64,000 nt of DNA, from assembly GCF_030272615.1 (NCBI RefSeq), contig NC_081406.1, positions 184,170,770-184,234,769 on the forward strand. The letters are read 5' to 3'. Shown here piece by piece: positions 12,438 through 23,202 of this stretch. Within the stretch, counting starts at the first letter, position 1. Every line of letters begins with the position of its first letter. The stretch is from Cryptomeria japonica (Eukaryota > Streptophyta > Pinopsida > Cupressales > Cupressaceae). The position numbers and the translations under genes are program-made. The notes beneath the pieces are model-generated. The model was given only the letters and a program-made list of their open reading frames with translations, made no database searches and was not told the DNA's origin.

Positions 12438-13913
12438 AGCAACAAAAATGAAAGAGAACGAGGAAAGAGAGGCACAATCACACAAGACACCCTCTCAAAT
12501 TCACTCAATAAGAGAATCCCCCCACAAAAAAAAATGTTGATTTGGCACTTTATACTTAGTGTGTGTACAATGGGCCACTTGCAAAAAATGGCAAAGTGGA
12601 CTTCTAATTTCAACTTTACAACTGCCTCAAAGAGGCCAAAGGAGACTCAAACTAATAATGCAAGAGATCTAAACTAAGATCCAAGCAAATTACAAATACT
12701 AAGTAAGCCAAAAAAGACCAATATCTGAAAGTACAATATTCACTCAAAATATTTGCAAATTGATGACAAATTATGAAATTAGACAAAAAAAATTGGCACC
12801 TGAAAAGGAGGTCGTATGAGCCCAAACGAAGCCTTTGAAGTTGCGAAATTGAGGATTGGACAAGTACACCTGAGAGAATCTAAAAATAACCACACCACTG
12901 CAAAGAGCATGAAAAATTAGCCCAAATAAAAAAATATTGCACCCAAAAAGGAGCAAAATTGAGCAAGTTATGAGCCTCAAAAGTTGACCCAAAAAACCAA
13001 ACTGCTCAACGGAGACAGGTCTAAAATTTTCAAAAAAACGTTGACATGGGCTAATGTCAGCAATTTTCTATGTTAAATTTGACGCCCGTATAACTGTCAA
13101 AATGGTTGCTGCACCCTTCTCCCTGGGTGTACGGATAGCTAACATGGCAGATGACTATACAGATGGCATGGCAGCTAGCTGGGCAGGTGACGTGTCACAA
13201 TGTTTTACCCACGGGCCAATGCCCTCCTGCCATGTGGTGGATGTGGGTTCATTGGAGGGAGGTGATGTGTCCAGTCGATGAAGCTTGATGTGGAGTGTAG
13301 GCGGCAAGAGGAGTTGCGGTCATCGATTACCGATGGCTGAGGCCGGCGAGGTAGTGGGGCCGACAACGATGGTCGGGACTGACAGTGTGGTCGTCAGAGT
13401 CGGTAAGAGGTTTTCAGAGCTGGCAGGTGGTGACCAGGGCTGACAGCGGTGGTCAGGGCCAACAGGAGGTCATGGTGGGGCCAGATGTCGGTGGATGTTG
13501 CAAGGGCTGTCAGAGGTCAACGTTGTCAAGTGCTGTGTCAACGTCGTCGGGAGAGCCAGAAGAAAAGGACGCTGCCAGCATAGGTACAGTTTGTGGTACA
13601 CCTACAGATTATGCAAGTTGCAGGTACAGGGGTGGGGTCAACGTACCCCCCCCCGCCCCCCAAATTTTGTTTTTTCAAACAAGCTTTTTTGAAAATCTGT
13701 ACCGTACTACCCAAATTGCGCAAAAAATTCCAACAACACCCAAAATTTGACTTTCACCAAAATAGGTCGAGTTTATACTCAATTTTTATGGAAACGACCT
13801 CCCGAACACAATGGTGAGGTCAAAAATGCTCTAGGATGCCTCCAAAATGTGTAGTACCTCAGATCCAAAATTAGAAGCCTTCCAATATGTCTCCCAAAAC
13901 CAATCAATGAAGC
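12438..13913 (-). other. Copia long untranslated leader
   Basis: About 1.5 kb lies between the primer site and gag with no supported gene. A GC-rich part at 13290-13620 opens several chance frames, and a C-rich run occurs near 13645-13661. This is long for a copia leader and may contain unrecognised inserted sequence. Confidence 0.5.
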
Positions 13914-13932
13914 CCCAATGGCTCTGATACCA
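13914..13932 (-). other. Copia primer binding site (initiator Met-tRNA)
   Basis: The minus strand reads TGGTATCAGAGCCATTGGG immediately after the 5' LTR. TGGTATCAGAGC is the classic complement to the 3' end of plant initiator methionine tRNA. Confidence 0.93.
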
Positions 13933-14382
13933 TGTGAGGTTTTTCCAAGATCAAGGGCACAATGAAAAGAACATAAAAGAGACAATAGTATAACAAGAAC
14001 AAACTGTATTCTCATCAATATACAAATGATTAACTGGATTAACCAATACAATGAATATAGGCTTGCATATATAGGCAATGCCAAATGGATATGTGAGCAC
14101 ACAATCATCACATGTGGCTCAATGAGAAACAAGGGTAGGTAAGAAAAAGTAGGGGTGGATAGGAGAAATAATATAATATTCCACAAGAGGTGGATCACCC
14201 ATCGAATGTGGAATGTAACAGCAAGATAAGACCATAAAAGGTGAAATTTCTCCTACAAACATTATCCCTATGTGCACACTTCCCTAAGTGTCTCATATGC
14301 AAACTATGATGAATAGAATTATCCTAAGTTAACTTAAGTAAAGTGTAATTATATCTTATAAGAATAAATAATTACACCAACA
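13933..14382 (-). repeat. Copia 5' LTR
   Basis: A 450-bp partner of 7692-8141. A minus-strand TATA-like box, TATATA, lies near 14067-14073. Its outer flank is the TTAGT duplication at 14383-14387, after which T1 sequence resumes. Confidence 0.93.
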
Positions 14383-14490
14383 TTAGTCCACTGAGGGCTT
14401 GGTGCATCTTGCCTCCTTAACGTGGTAGAAGTCTTTCAATCTTGTCTCCTTGTACTTTACTGGCAGTATTGGCATACACTTATACTCCCG

Positions 14491-14507
14491 CTAAAGTGGG
14501 GGCTAAA
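14491..14507 (+). other. T1 polypurine tract
   Basis: CTAAAGTGGGGGCTAAA lies directly upstream of the right LTR. Reading on the minus strand, the same sequence adjoins the T3 LTR at 56192-56208, which links the two families. Confidence 0.82.
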
Positions 14508-15712
14508 TGTAGTGTCATAAAATTGTAACCTTTGCAATTTGTGACCATATTAGGGTCTTCACGTTGGCGATTTGAATCACCAAGCCTGATCGGAGAACCG
14601 ATACTTGCTCATCCCTAGAAACTGGACTTTTTCTACCCTTCACACTACCTGAACCTGCTTCTTGTCCTGAGACAAGGGCAAGATAGGGGCGTGGCAGCCC
14701 TATCCCCCCTAGGATAGGGGTGCCCCTGTCCTTGCCTTATTTCAGGGCCCCCTCTGTCCTATCTTTACATTGGACTTTGCATAAAGCAGGAAAAATTTCC
14801 CTATGCCGACCTATGACAAAAAATCAATCAATTAACCCTAATTGACGAATATATAAGTCACATTTGTCCTCTCATTTGCATAAGTTCAAGAAGCAATAAG
14901 TTAGATAAGAAAAGAGTGGGCATAAGTTCAAGCAATCAACCATTCAAGCATTCCTTTCTAGTATTGAGCATTCTCAAGTCTCCCTTCAAGGCTAGGTGTT
15001 GCATTCAAGTCAAGGATTCAACCATTGAAGAGGAGATCCCTTTCAACATTCAATTCCATACAAGAAAATCTACCTACACTCTACTACAACCTCCCTTGAG
15101 GTGAATTACATTTCAGTCTTTCATTTACATTTACTTGCAAGTACTTTCTTTCATCATTTGGTTAATTCCAAAACTGGGGTTTGACCTGAAGGCAAACCCC
15201 CAATCCCAACCCCTTTTCCTCTCTTTTTTGTGTGTAGGTTGCAAGTGTGCATTAGACTCCATTTGCAGAGTCCATAAAATCATTTTCATTTCACAGATTT
15301 TTTGGAGGACCGTGTACACTTTCAACATAATTCCGACAACTTCTCCTCAAATTCGCAGGGCGGCTTCATCTTGACATATTATAGACAGATCCAGGTGCAC
15401 AACTTCATCTCACGCTTCTATTTTAAGTTATAATCATTTCTTTGCTACTTTTGCAATTAGTCTCAAAACGCATAATTCAACCATTTTCCATTCTAAAAGA
15501 GGGGTTAGCTTGTCATTTCTATCTTATTATCAATTCGTCTAGTATTCAATCTCTTCCTTAAGAGATTGGATCTAGTGAATTTCCCCCCCTCTTTTAATGT
15601 AATGTGGATAAAGTGTTTGAAGGGAAATCCGTAGTGAAAGTTTCATCTCTCCTCAGAGGGAAGAAAAGCTTTCCTCTTGATCTCTCCATCATTCACTTTT
15701 CCCCACATCACA
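14508..15712 (+). repeat. T1 right (3') LTR
   Basis: This 1205-bp copy has its TATATAAG box at about 14850-14857 and is followed by the target duplication ATCAC at 15713-15717. Compared with the left LTR it lacks part of the GC-rich repeated segment, and the right arm of the GGACCGTG hairpin is mutated. Confidence 0.88.
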
Positions 15713-16299
15713 ATCACTATCATATATTTATCATTTCGAACACATTATATCATTTTCATTTTATTTATCATCACATCATTATTACATCATAACATCATTT
15801 TACATTATACCATTTTCATTAACCAATATCATTATTTTGCATTAACTCATTTTAATCATTTTAACACATCATTAACATTCTACATCTTAATAACATCATA
15901 CACACATAACAGAGTCATCTACATCATACAACTAGTACATGAGCATACATCCATAAACATGCACTATATCACAACCACCTACATACATTATCCACATATA
16001 CATACATCATCATATATAAATTCATCATGAAAACAATCATCATCACAAAGCATCATAAAAACATATACAATCTATGACATATCGCATCCATAAACTCACA
16101 TGCATTCTGCATACACAATGAATCATCATAAAACATCTCATATCACCATCGCCAAAAAGGAGATCTATCATATATCTATCATCAAAATAAAGTACATATG
16201 AATCAGATACAATGATGTCAAAAATATCAGCTACCAAGAGCCATCCAAGTATTAGTAAATAACAATATCACAATGTCAGATTACGAAAGGCAAAATACA
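15713..16299. other. AT-rich spacer of element E (continuation)
   Basis: The ATCAT-rich sequence resumes right after the T1 insertion and continues until the C-terminal coding part of the antisense PMD gene. Frames here are low-complexity (Ile/His/Tyr-rich) and not convincing as proteins. Confidence 0.55.
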
Positions 16300-16912
16300 T
16301 ATCAAATGGCACTCTCGTCAGATGTCATGGCACCCCCACCACCACCCTCACCATCTCGTCGCAGAGGAACCATAACACCCCTGCTACTCTAGCCCCTTTG
16401 AGACCACTTTAACCTCGCTTGCTGCATCTGGGAGTAACTGATAATCCACTGACTGCTAGGTACTACCTGCTTGTATAATCCCTGCCAGTAGTCAATCTCT
16501 GCTACTGCCTATTGCATCTCTCTCATCACCTCGACTATACGGCCCTGTCCTTGTACTCCCTCCAACACTTAGATCCTATCATGTGCCTGCCTTGGCCTAT
16601 CCGCCACATCATCCATCTCCCTTAGTACCACAGTCAGCTTGGCCTTTCGAGAAAACAACTAAACATTTCAAGTGGCAATCTCTGCATCTCGATCATCTAA
16701 CTAGGCCCTTAAGTCCCAAATGCCATCCTCTGTGGAAGTAAGATGCATTTGCAACCACACTATCATGACTTCATGGTCTCCCTATCCTCCCCCACCCATC
16801 TCTATATCTTTGCAACCTTCTGCACCTGCATCCCCACCCATCTTTGTATCTCTGCTACCTCCTGCACTTGCATCTCCCCCCATGTCTCCTCCTACACCTA
16901 TGCAAGTCGCAA
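16300..16912 (-). pseudogene. Plant mobile domain gene of element E, 3' part
   Basis: Read on the minus strand, this segment has a proline-coding, low-complexity start and then a helical, Arg/Glu/Gln-rich tail (for example LREMDDVADRPRQAHDRI and then YWQGLYKQVV). It ends in a Gly-rich stretch near 16330. It is separated from the PMD core at 23203-24500 only by the B insertion. The T3 PMD gene likewise ends in a charged helical and Arg/Ser-rich tail. Several in-frame stops are present. It is called from context more than from sequence similarity. Confidence 0.5.
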
Positions 16913-17690
16913 TGGAGGAGACATTCTACACTCTAATGAGAAATGACAGTGTTGTCATTGATGACAACCTACCAGAAATGTACAGGAAGCCACCCAACAT
17001 TCATCTGGTAAATCACTGACAAACACTTCACTGACAACGACGAGAATGTATACCGACACCCTAGCCGACAGGAACAAACTTTTGTTTATTGTATTTGATT
17101 GTAAATATCTTTTTGTAAAGTTGACATGGCATATTGTAATAGACTCGTATATGTATGAGATCTTGTAAATCATTTTGAGATGATATAATAATGGATGTAG
17201 AGAAGTGATGAGTGAATATTAAGGTAGATTTTGTATAAGGTTTATGGTTATAGTATGAGCTTAAACCGGTACTGAACCTGGCATGGCAAATGCTAAATTG
17301 TAGCAGTACATTATATTGGATTCTCATAATCCATTTTGTAAGTCAGTGAGACTTCCATTTTGTAATTGAGTAGTGAGCTCTAGGCAGTTGGCCTTCCTGT
17401 ATGTGCAGGCTCGTCTTGTAAGTAATATCCATTCATTGGTCAGTGAGTGAATATTGTGGGTCACAAATCCCACTAAGGTTTTTCCCACACTAGATTTCCT
17501 TGTTAAACATCTTGTGTTATGGTGCGCTTTCTATGTTGTCTTTACTATTCCTATTTAATGCATTAATTCTTGCCTACTGCTACACTGTTTTAGAATGCAA
17601 AATACTTAATAAGGTTAAAGATTTTGTTCATCGGTTAGATACTGATTCACCCCCCTCTCATTATCTTTGGGACTATCATTAATCGTAACA
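16913..17690 (+). repeat. Element B left (5') LTR
   Basis: About 778 bp, clearly similar along its length to 22423-23202. The expected TGTTGGCATTC start reads TGGAGGAGACATTC, a mutated border. It ends CGTAACA, directly before the primer site. Confidence 0.8.
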
Positions 17691-17708
17691 ATTGGTATCA
17701 GAGCCTGG
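17691..17708 (+). other. Element B primer binding site
   Basis: ATTGGTATCAGAGCCTGG follows the LTR end. TGGTATCAGAGC is complementary to plant initiator methionine tRNA, as in Ty1/copia elements. Confidence 0.9.
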
Positions 17709-17761
17709 TCTTCTATTTTCAAAAGTCTAACAGCTTGAGGAAGATTTTGACACCGTTACAG

Positions 17762-18874
17762 ATGGAGAACTTAAGAAAGCAATTAGAAGGAGCTCTTGTG
17801 GACTGTGATGCGGAGAAGTTGAAAAATATCAAACTTGAAGATGATATGAGGACTGCACAAGAATTCATTCAAGGACTTCAGGAGAATCTCACTATTGCTA
17901 GAAATAAGAGAAAAGAACTTCATGAGAAGATGTAGAGTGATGATGATGAAAAGGAAACTCTTAATGTACTTGTAAACAAGATGAGGCAAGAAAACATGAC
18001 TTTGAGGAATGAAATGCAAGACATGACTATGAGATTTTGTAAAGACATTGAAGATAGAAAGAAGAATGAAGATGACTTGACTAGGAGACTCAATGCTGCT
18101 AGAAATGAAAATCTAAGACTCAGTCATGAAAATGATATGTTGAAGACAAATTTGATTCACATGGGACATGATAAAATTGAACTTATGAGACAAAAGGGAA
18201 TTATGGAAAATGAGTTGGCTACTACAAGTCAACACAAAGAGAAATTCAAGAAAAGTTTAGAAGAACTTGATGGTATGCTGAAAAGTCGAAAACCCAATGG
18301 AGACACTAATGGGCTTGGATTTGAAGTTGGAGAAATTTTTGGTACTGCAAACAATCATGATCACAGTAAACCGGTAAGACAACCTAATGCTTAAAAATTT
18401 AATGGGAAATGCTTTAACTGTAACAAGTATGGTCATAGAGAAAATAAGTGTAGATCTAGAAACAATCAGAACATTAATGCACCCACCGGTCAATGTTCCA
18501 AATGCAACAAAATTGGTCACAATTTAGAAAATTGCAGAATGAATGTAAGATATTATGTTTGTGGAAGATTTGGGCACTTAGCTAATCAATGCAGAACACA
18601 AACCGGCATAGGATATGGAAAGGCTATTCAGAAGAACAATGTGACTTGTTATGCTTGTAACAAGATTGGACATATTGCAAAATTTTGTAGAAGCAAGACT
18701 TCACCGGAAAACAATAAAGGACCCAGTTTGAAAGGGAAAGAGAAGGTTGATGAGGTAAAGCAAGAATTTTCAAGACAATGGATTAGAAAGACAGATCAGA
18801 ATGTTGATGAGACTATTCCTTCACTGGTAGAACAAAGTATTACTCCACCGGTAGGAGACTCTTCATCCAACTGA
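17762..18874 (+). pseudogene. Element B ORF1: coiled coil plus CCHC zinc knuckles
   Basis: From ATG at 17762 (MENLRKQLEGAL) one frame runs to 18874 with only two stops, a TAG at 17933-17935 and a TAA at 18392-18394, and no frameshift. The first two thirds are charged heptad-like helix typical of a coiled coil. Four zinc knuckles then follow: CFNCNKYGHRENKC, CSKCNKIGHNLENC, a third with its first Cys changed to Tyr (YYVCGRFGHLANQC), and CYACNKIGHIAKFC. The knuckles indicate RNA or DNA binding, as in a nucleocapsid. I cannot see a copia or Ty3 capsid domain. The fourth knuckle is in frame here, unlike in C and D. Confidence 0.78.
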
Positions 18875-19179
18875 AAAAGTAACCCTTGGGAGTATTGCAA
18901 CAAGTTGAAAATCATGCAAGTTTACCCTCGGTTGATGGTGAGAAGATGGACTTATTCTCTACCGGCAGATGTGTTAAGTTTCACTTAACCAGCAAGCATT
19001 TATTGCAGTTGTTGGAAGAAAAGATATTATAAATCATCGATTTTCTCTCTTTTTCAATTCACTGAGCATTCAAACTCTCAGAGAGCGTGAAAATCTGAGC
19101 GAAGGCATCCAAGGCGAAGAAGTGAAGAAATCTCTTTCAAGCACTCAAACCATTATCAGGTAGCTCAAGGTATTCATCA

Positions 19180-22100
19180 ATGGCTTCCTCCTCTACTTCA
19201 GAATTTATTGCAAACCCTACTATTGTAGAAGTTGTGAAACGTCCTAGGCCCATTTTTAAAATCATTCCCAAGATAGCGAAACAAGATGATTCATAGGTTC
19301 TTTTTCAAAAATTCCTAAAGGTGTTGCTTATGCTGAAGACCCTAGAATCTATATTCATTGCCATATTGAGGAATTAGGTTCTAAGGAAATATTGAAAATG
19401 TTTAGAATTGTTATCTGTGATGAAAATGGAAATATAAAACCCGAACACAAGGTAATTGAAACTTTAGGTTTTGTGGAAATCTTGGACATCCTTGATTTTC
19501 CTAAGGAGGTAGTAAGGATTGTCCTTAACAGAGTTCATGGAGAATTCTTTTGGCTAGATTCTGTTTGTAAAATCACCAAAGAAGCAATTAGGGCAGTGAC
19601 AGGGTTACCCTCCACTGGTAGTAGGCCAGATAAGACTAAGAAGGTTCCTAATAATACTGTCATGACATTAACAAGAGAAACATATGATAGAAGATCCCTA
19701 AGAGTAAATGATGTCAAAGATGAGAATGTCAGATTCATAAGCATGATCCTAGGATATAAAACCACACATGCAAACCGACTTAACTCAGTTTCCAGTCTTT
19801 GCATTAAAAGTGCTTATGATATGGTCAATAATGATGCAAAAATAGATGTATGTGAGTGCCTAAAGGATGAGTTGATAGAAAACCTGAAAAAGATCAAAGG
19901 TGATAAGAAAGGTACTTTTTTGTTTTGGCAATCTTCTTGTATGTCTCATGTTGTACTTCACAAAAGAAGTTCCCAGTATTGGAAAGAAAGACTTTGGATA
20001 TAATATACCAGTAGGCAAAAAACTGCTAGAAATCTTCACCAGTATGAGCACAGACAGAAAACAATATAATAGAGTACTTCAAAACCTTCAAAGAAAAAAT
20101 GAAAACAAGAGAGAGACTGCCAAAAAGTATTGTAGACAAATATGAAAAAGAAATATGTTTTGTAATTAAAAAGGATGAAATCTGGATGGAGGCAGTTCTT
20201 CCTAGAACTGTATGGGTAACAAAAATGGGGTATGAGGCAGATGTAAATATCATTGAAACTTATGCTAAAGCCTTATTAGAGGCACCTAGAGAACCAGAAG
20301 AAAAGGTTTTTGAAAATGCAGAAACAATGGAAGGTGATGTACAAACATTGAAACAAAGAAAGAGAAGAGAAAAGTACATAAGGAGTGCATCTAAACAAGT
20401 TAAGGAAATAAAAGAAAATGTCATGAACATAACTGGAATAAAGGAAAGTGACCTAAAAGGATTACAACCAGAGGCACACATCTCACTGGTTGGTACATCA
20501 TCTGCCAGTGAGATACCTGTTGAGTTTAAAAGAGTTGATAGGAAGAGAAAACCTTCACCGGTACCCTCTCCTCCTCCCAAGAAAATAAGAACACCAAGGC
20601 AAAAGCAACAGGCAGTGAGACCACTGGCAAAGAAGTTGACACCAAAGAAGAAAAAATAGGTTATACCACCATTAGACAACTTATTGAGTGAGATAACTGA
20701 TGACGGTAACTTAGCTAATGTTAGCAAACTATACAATACATTCACTAATGAAGAAAAGGAAAGTATTGGGAATATAATAATACTACATCTTGATATATAC
20801 AAGAAAGTATTAATAGAAGTTGTAGATGATTTGCCAAGTGAATTGTACAGGAGGTTAGATGCAAAGAGGATTGCAGTCATGGACCTTGACAAGAAACTAA
20901 AGATTGAAAAACTACTAGCTATACATCTAGTCAACTCTGTAGAAGAAATTGATGAATTAATTAGTGAAGCTAATAGAATAGTTTTTGCAATTGGACATCG
21001 ATATGTAACCCTAATGGCTAGTAGAGTCAATAAAATTGCAGAAGAAACAACAGAAAGTGGGACATCTTCTTTGTAGGGAAGGAAAAACAGGAAGAGCTGA
21101 ACAGACCTAAGAAAACTTTCAAGGTTTATCAAAAAGAAAGAGACAAGGGGAAAGGTAAGGTAGGTGGATTACCGAACATATTCAGGTTGAAATACAAAAA
21201 AGGAAAGTAGATAGTGCAGAGAAACCAACTAAGAAACTAGTTGATTCATAGGTACACATTGAGGTAGTGCAACCGGCAACCACTGAGAAACCAAAACCAT
21301 TGCTAGTAGAAATGCAAACACAGACTGATCCACCAGAGGTCGATACAAGAAAATTGGTTACTCCCATTGGAAGCACTAAGATAGTAAAGGTAGTTGGTCA
21401 GACATCTGGTACTTCACTAGCCTAATTTAGACCTACTAATGTGACTGAAGTACTTCTAGATTCAATAAAGAGAATAACAGATTGTAATGCATTGGCCTAT
21501 AAGGCGATTGATGACACAATACCCATTCTTAAGATAATTTCACCCAAATGCAATGTAGATAATGTAAAGGATTCTTTAAGTCAGTTAGACATGTTGTCTA
21601 AATATATTGTTGGTAATATAGTGACAGTTGATCAAATTAATGAGGAAATGTTCAAGGAGAAAATGGAAAAGGAAAAAGGAAAAAGGAAAATTCTTTGAGG
21701 AAACAATAAACAAGTGCACTAAACACATCAATACACTTTTACCGGCACTAAATACAACAATTTTGGAGTATAAGGAACTGTACAGAGATACTTGCAAGAC
21801 AAATCTGTTAACAATGGACATCGATAAGGAAATAAGAAAATTTGAAAAGGAGATAAATGATATAGCTGATAATATCATTAGTTCATCTGAACCTATATTA
21901 GTTATTGAATAATAAATTGCTGGATTTGAAGAAAAATTGGAGAAGTTAGAGAAAGAGAAAGAAAGGGTCAAGGCAAAAGCCAGAGAGCTTAAGCACAAAC
22001 TCAGTCCTAAGTTAGACAACCTTATCTCTCCGAGGAAAGAAATCTCTGAGGCATTAATTCAAGGTCAAAGATCGCCGGAGGAACATATGCATCATCTCAT

Positions 22101-22221
22101 GGGTACAATCCAGAGAACTGAGGCAACTATGAAGGACGACAATAGATATATACAGAGCTTAAACCTGGTATTAGCAGACGTATTCCAGATTGTAACCAAC
22201 CGGTTACAAAGTTCAAGCTGA
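19180..22221 (+). pseudogene. Element B ORF2: large protein of unknown function, broken
   Basis: ATG at 19180 gives MASSSTSEFIANPTIVEVV, then a frame change near 19290. The main N-terminal domain lies in 19392-20003 and includes EFFWLDSVCKITKEAIRAVT and GYKTTHANRLNSV. Further pieces at 20099-20659, 20684-21076, 21441-21698, 21628-21912 and 21937-22221 give a Lys-rich basic stretch (KKLTPKKKK near 20655), a helical domain, and a C-terminal coiled coil. I do not recognise the family. Compared with C and D the acidic Thr/Pro linker of about 500 bp is missing. Multiple stops and frame changes prevent a full product. Confidence 0.7.
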
Positions 22222-22410
22222 AATTTTGCACTCATTTGGCAATTTTTGACAACCTTTGTCATTGATGTGAAAGGGGGAGTAGTGGATAGAGAAAAATGGT
22301 TATCGGAGGAGATCATCTACTCAGGGGGAGCACACATTTTTGGTAACTTTTTGGACTTCATTTTTGGAAACAGATTTTTGGATTTTTCTCATGAGTGTTG
22401 CCATCAATGC

Positions 22411-22422
22411 CAAAGGGGAGAT
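22411..22422 (+). other. Element B polypurine tract
   Basis: CAAAGGGGAGAT adjoins the right LTR. The equivalents in C and D read CAAAGGGGGAGAT and CAGAGGGGGAGAT. A second purine run of the type AAAGGGGGAGTAGTGG lies about 150 bp upstream in all three copies. Confidence 0.75.
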
Positions 22423-23202
22423 TGTTGGCATTCTACACTCTAATGAGAAATGATGGTGTTGTCATTGATGGCAACCTACAACAACCTACAGGAAGCCACC
22501 CAACATTCATCTAGTAAATCATTGACAAACACTTCACCGACAACAACAAGAATGTATACCGACACCCTAGCCGACAGGAACAAACTTTTGTTTATTGTAT
22601 TTAATTGTAAATATCTTTTTGTAAAGCTGACATGGCATATTGTAATAGACTCATATATGTATGAGATCTTGTAAATCATTTTGAGATGATATAATAATGG
22701 ATGTAGAGAAGTGATGAGTGAATATTAAGGTAGATTTTGTATAAGGTTTATGGTTATAGTATGAGCTTAAACCGGTACTGAACCTAGCATGGCAGATGTT
22801 GAATTGTAGTAGTACATTATATTGGATTCTCATAATCCATTTTGTAAGTCAGTGAGACTTCCATTTTGTAATTGAGTAGTGAGCTCTAGGCAGTTGGTCT
22901 TCCTGCATGTGCAGGCCCCTCTTGTAAGTAATATCCATTCATTGGCCAGTGAGTGAATATTGTGGGTCACAAATCCCACCAAGATTTTTCCCACACCGGG
23001 TTTCCTCGTTAAATATCTTGTGTTATGGTGTGCTTTCTATGTTGTCTTTACTATTCCTATTTACTGCATTAATTCTTGCTTACCGGTACACTATTTTAGA
23101 ATGCAAAATAGTTAATAAGGCTAAAGATTATGTTCACCGATTAGATACTGATTCACCCCCCCCCCCCTCTCAGTATCTTTGGGACTATCATTAATCCTAA
23201 CA
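22423..23202 (+). repeat. Element B right (3') LTR
   Basis: 780 bp, from TGTTGGCATTCTACAC to ATCCTAACA. It is followed directly by the proline/glycine-coding stretch of the PMD gene of element E. Confidence 0.85.

Larger units (their letters stand above)
7692..14382 (-). mobile_element. Ty1/copia LTR retrotransposon nested in T1
   Basis: The two 450-bp LTRs (7692-8141 and 13933-14382) start TGTGA and end CCAACA on the plus strand. They are flanked by an exact TTAGT duplication at 7687-7691 and 14383-14387. On the minus strand the order is 5' LTR, initiator-Met tRNA primer site, long leader, gag, protease, integrase, reverse transcriptase, RNase H, purine tract, 3' LTR. Integrase before reverse transcriptase is the Ty1/copia order. 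By eye the LTRs differ at about 35 of 450 positions (roughly 92% identity). All coding parts carry stops or frame changes, so the copy is dead, although it must be younger than its T1 host. Confidence 0.95.
1169..15712 (+). mobile_element. T1: gag-protease LTR retrotransposon of Ty3 type without visible pol, with a nested copia insertion
   Basis: Two long direct repeats (1169-2422 and 14508-15712) begin TGTAGTGTCATAAAATTGT and end CCCCACATCACA. They are bounded by an exact 5-bp target duplication, ATCAC, at 1164-1168 and 15713-15717. The interior has a primer-site-like sequence after the left LTR, a decayed gag and protease region (3572-6879), and a purine tract just before the right LTR. I see no reverse transcriptase, RNase H or integrase between 6880 and 14507 apart from those of the minus-strand copia element nested at 7692-14382. 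Removing that insertion leaves an element of about 7.85 kb. It is probably non-autonomous and dependent on a related Ty3 element. T3 has nearly the same polypurine tract and LTR start, which suggests a family link. Confidence 0.88.
16913..23202 (+). mobile_element. Element B: non-autonomous LTR element, first copy of the ORF1/ORF2 family
   Basis: LTRs of about 780 bp lie at about 16913-17690 and at 22423-23202. The right LTR starts TGTTGG and both copies end in TAACA. The start of the left LTR is mutated and no clear target duplication could be found, so the left border is uncertain by several bases. The primer site at 17691-17708 matches initiator-Met tRNA, and a purine tract, CAAAGGGGAGAT, precedes the right LTR. 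The interior (about 4.7 kb) encodes coiled-coil/zinc-knuckle ORF1 and unknown ORF2. I see no protease, integrase, reverse transcriptase or RNase H. B interrupts the antisense PMD gene of element E. It lacks about 500 bp present in C and D. Confidence 0.85.

Noticed and set aside
13054-13817. GC-rich overlapping frames within the copia leader
   Set aside because: They overlap on both strands, match no domain, and are explained by a GC-rich stretch inside the element's leader.
16900-16925. A target duplication for element B
   Set aside because: The left LTR start is mutated and the flanks (GGAGGAG on the left, ACCTCCTCC on the right) give no convincing 5-bp match.
20260-21132. A 290-residue minus-strand frame opposite ORF2 of element B
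   Set aside because: It is the shadow of the coding strand (Ser/Leu/Phe-rich complement of Lys/Glu-rich helix), and similar shadows occur opposite ORF2 in C and D.
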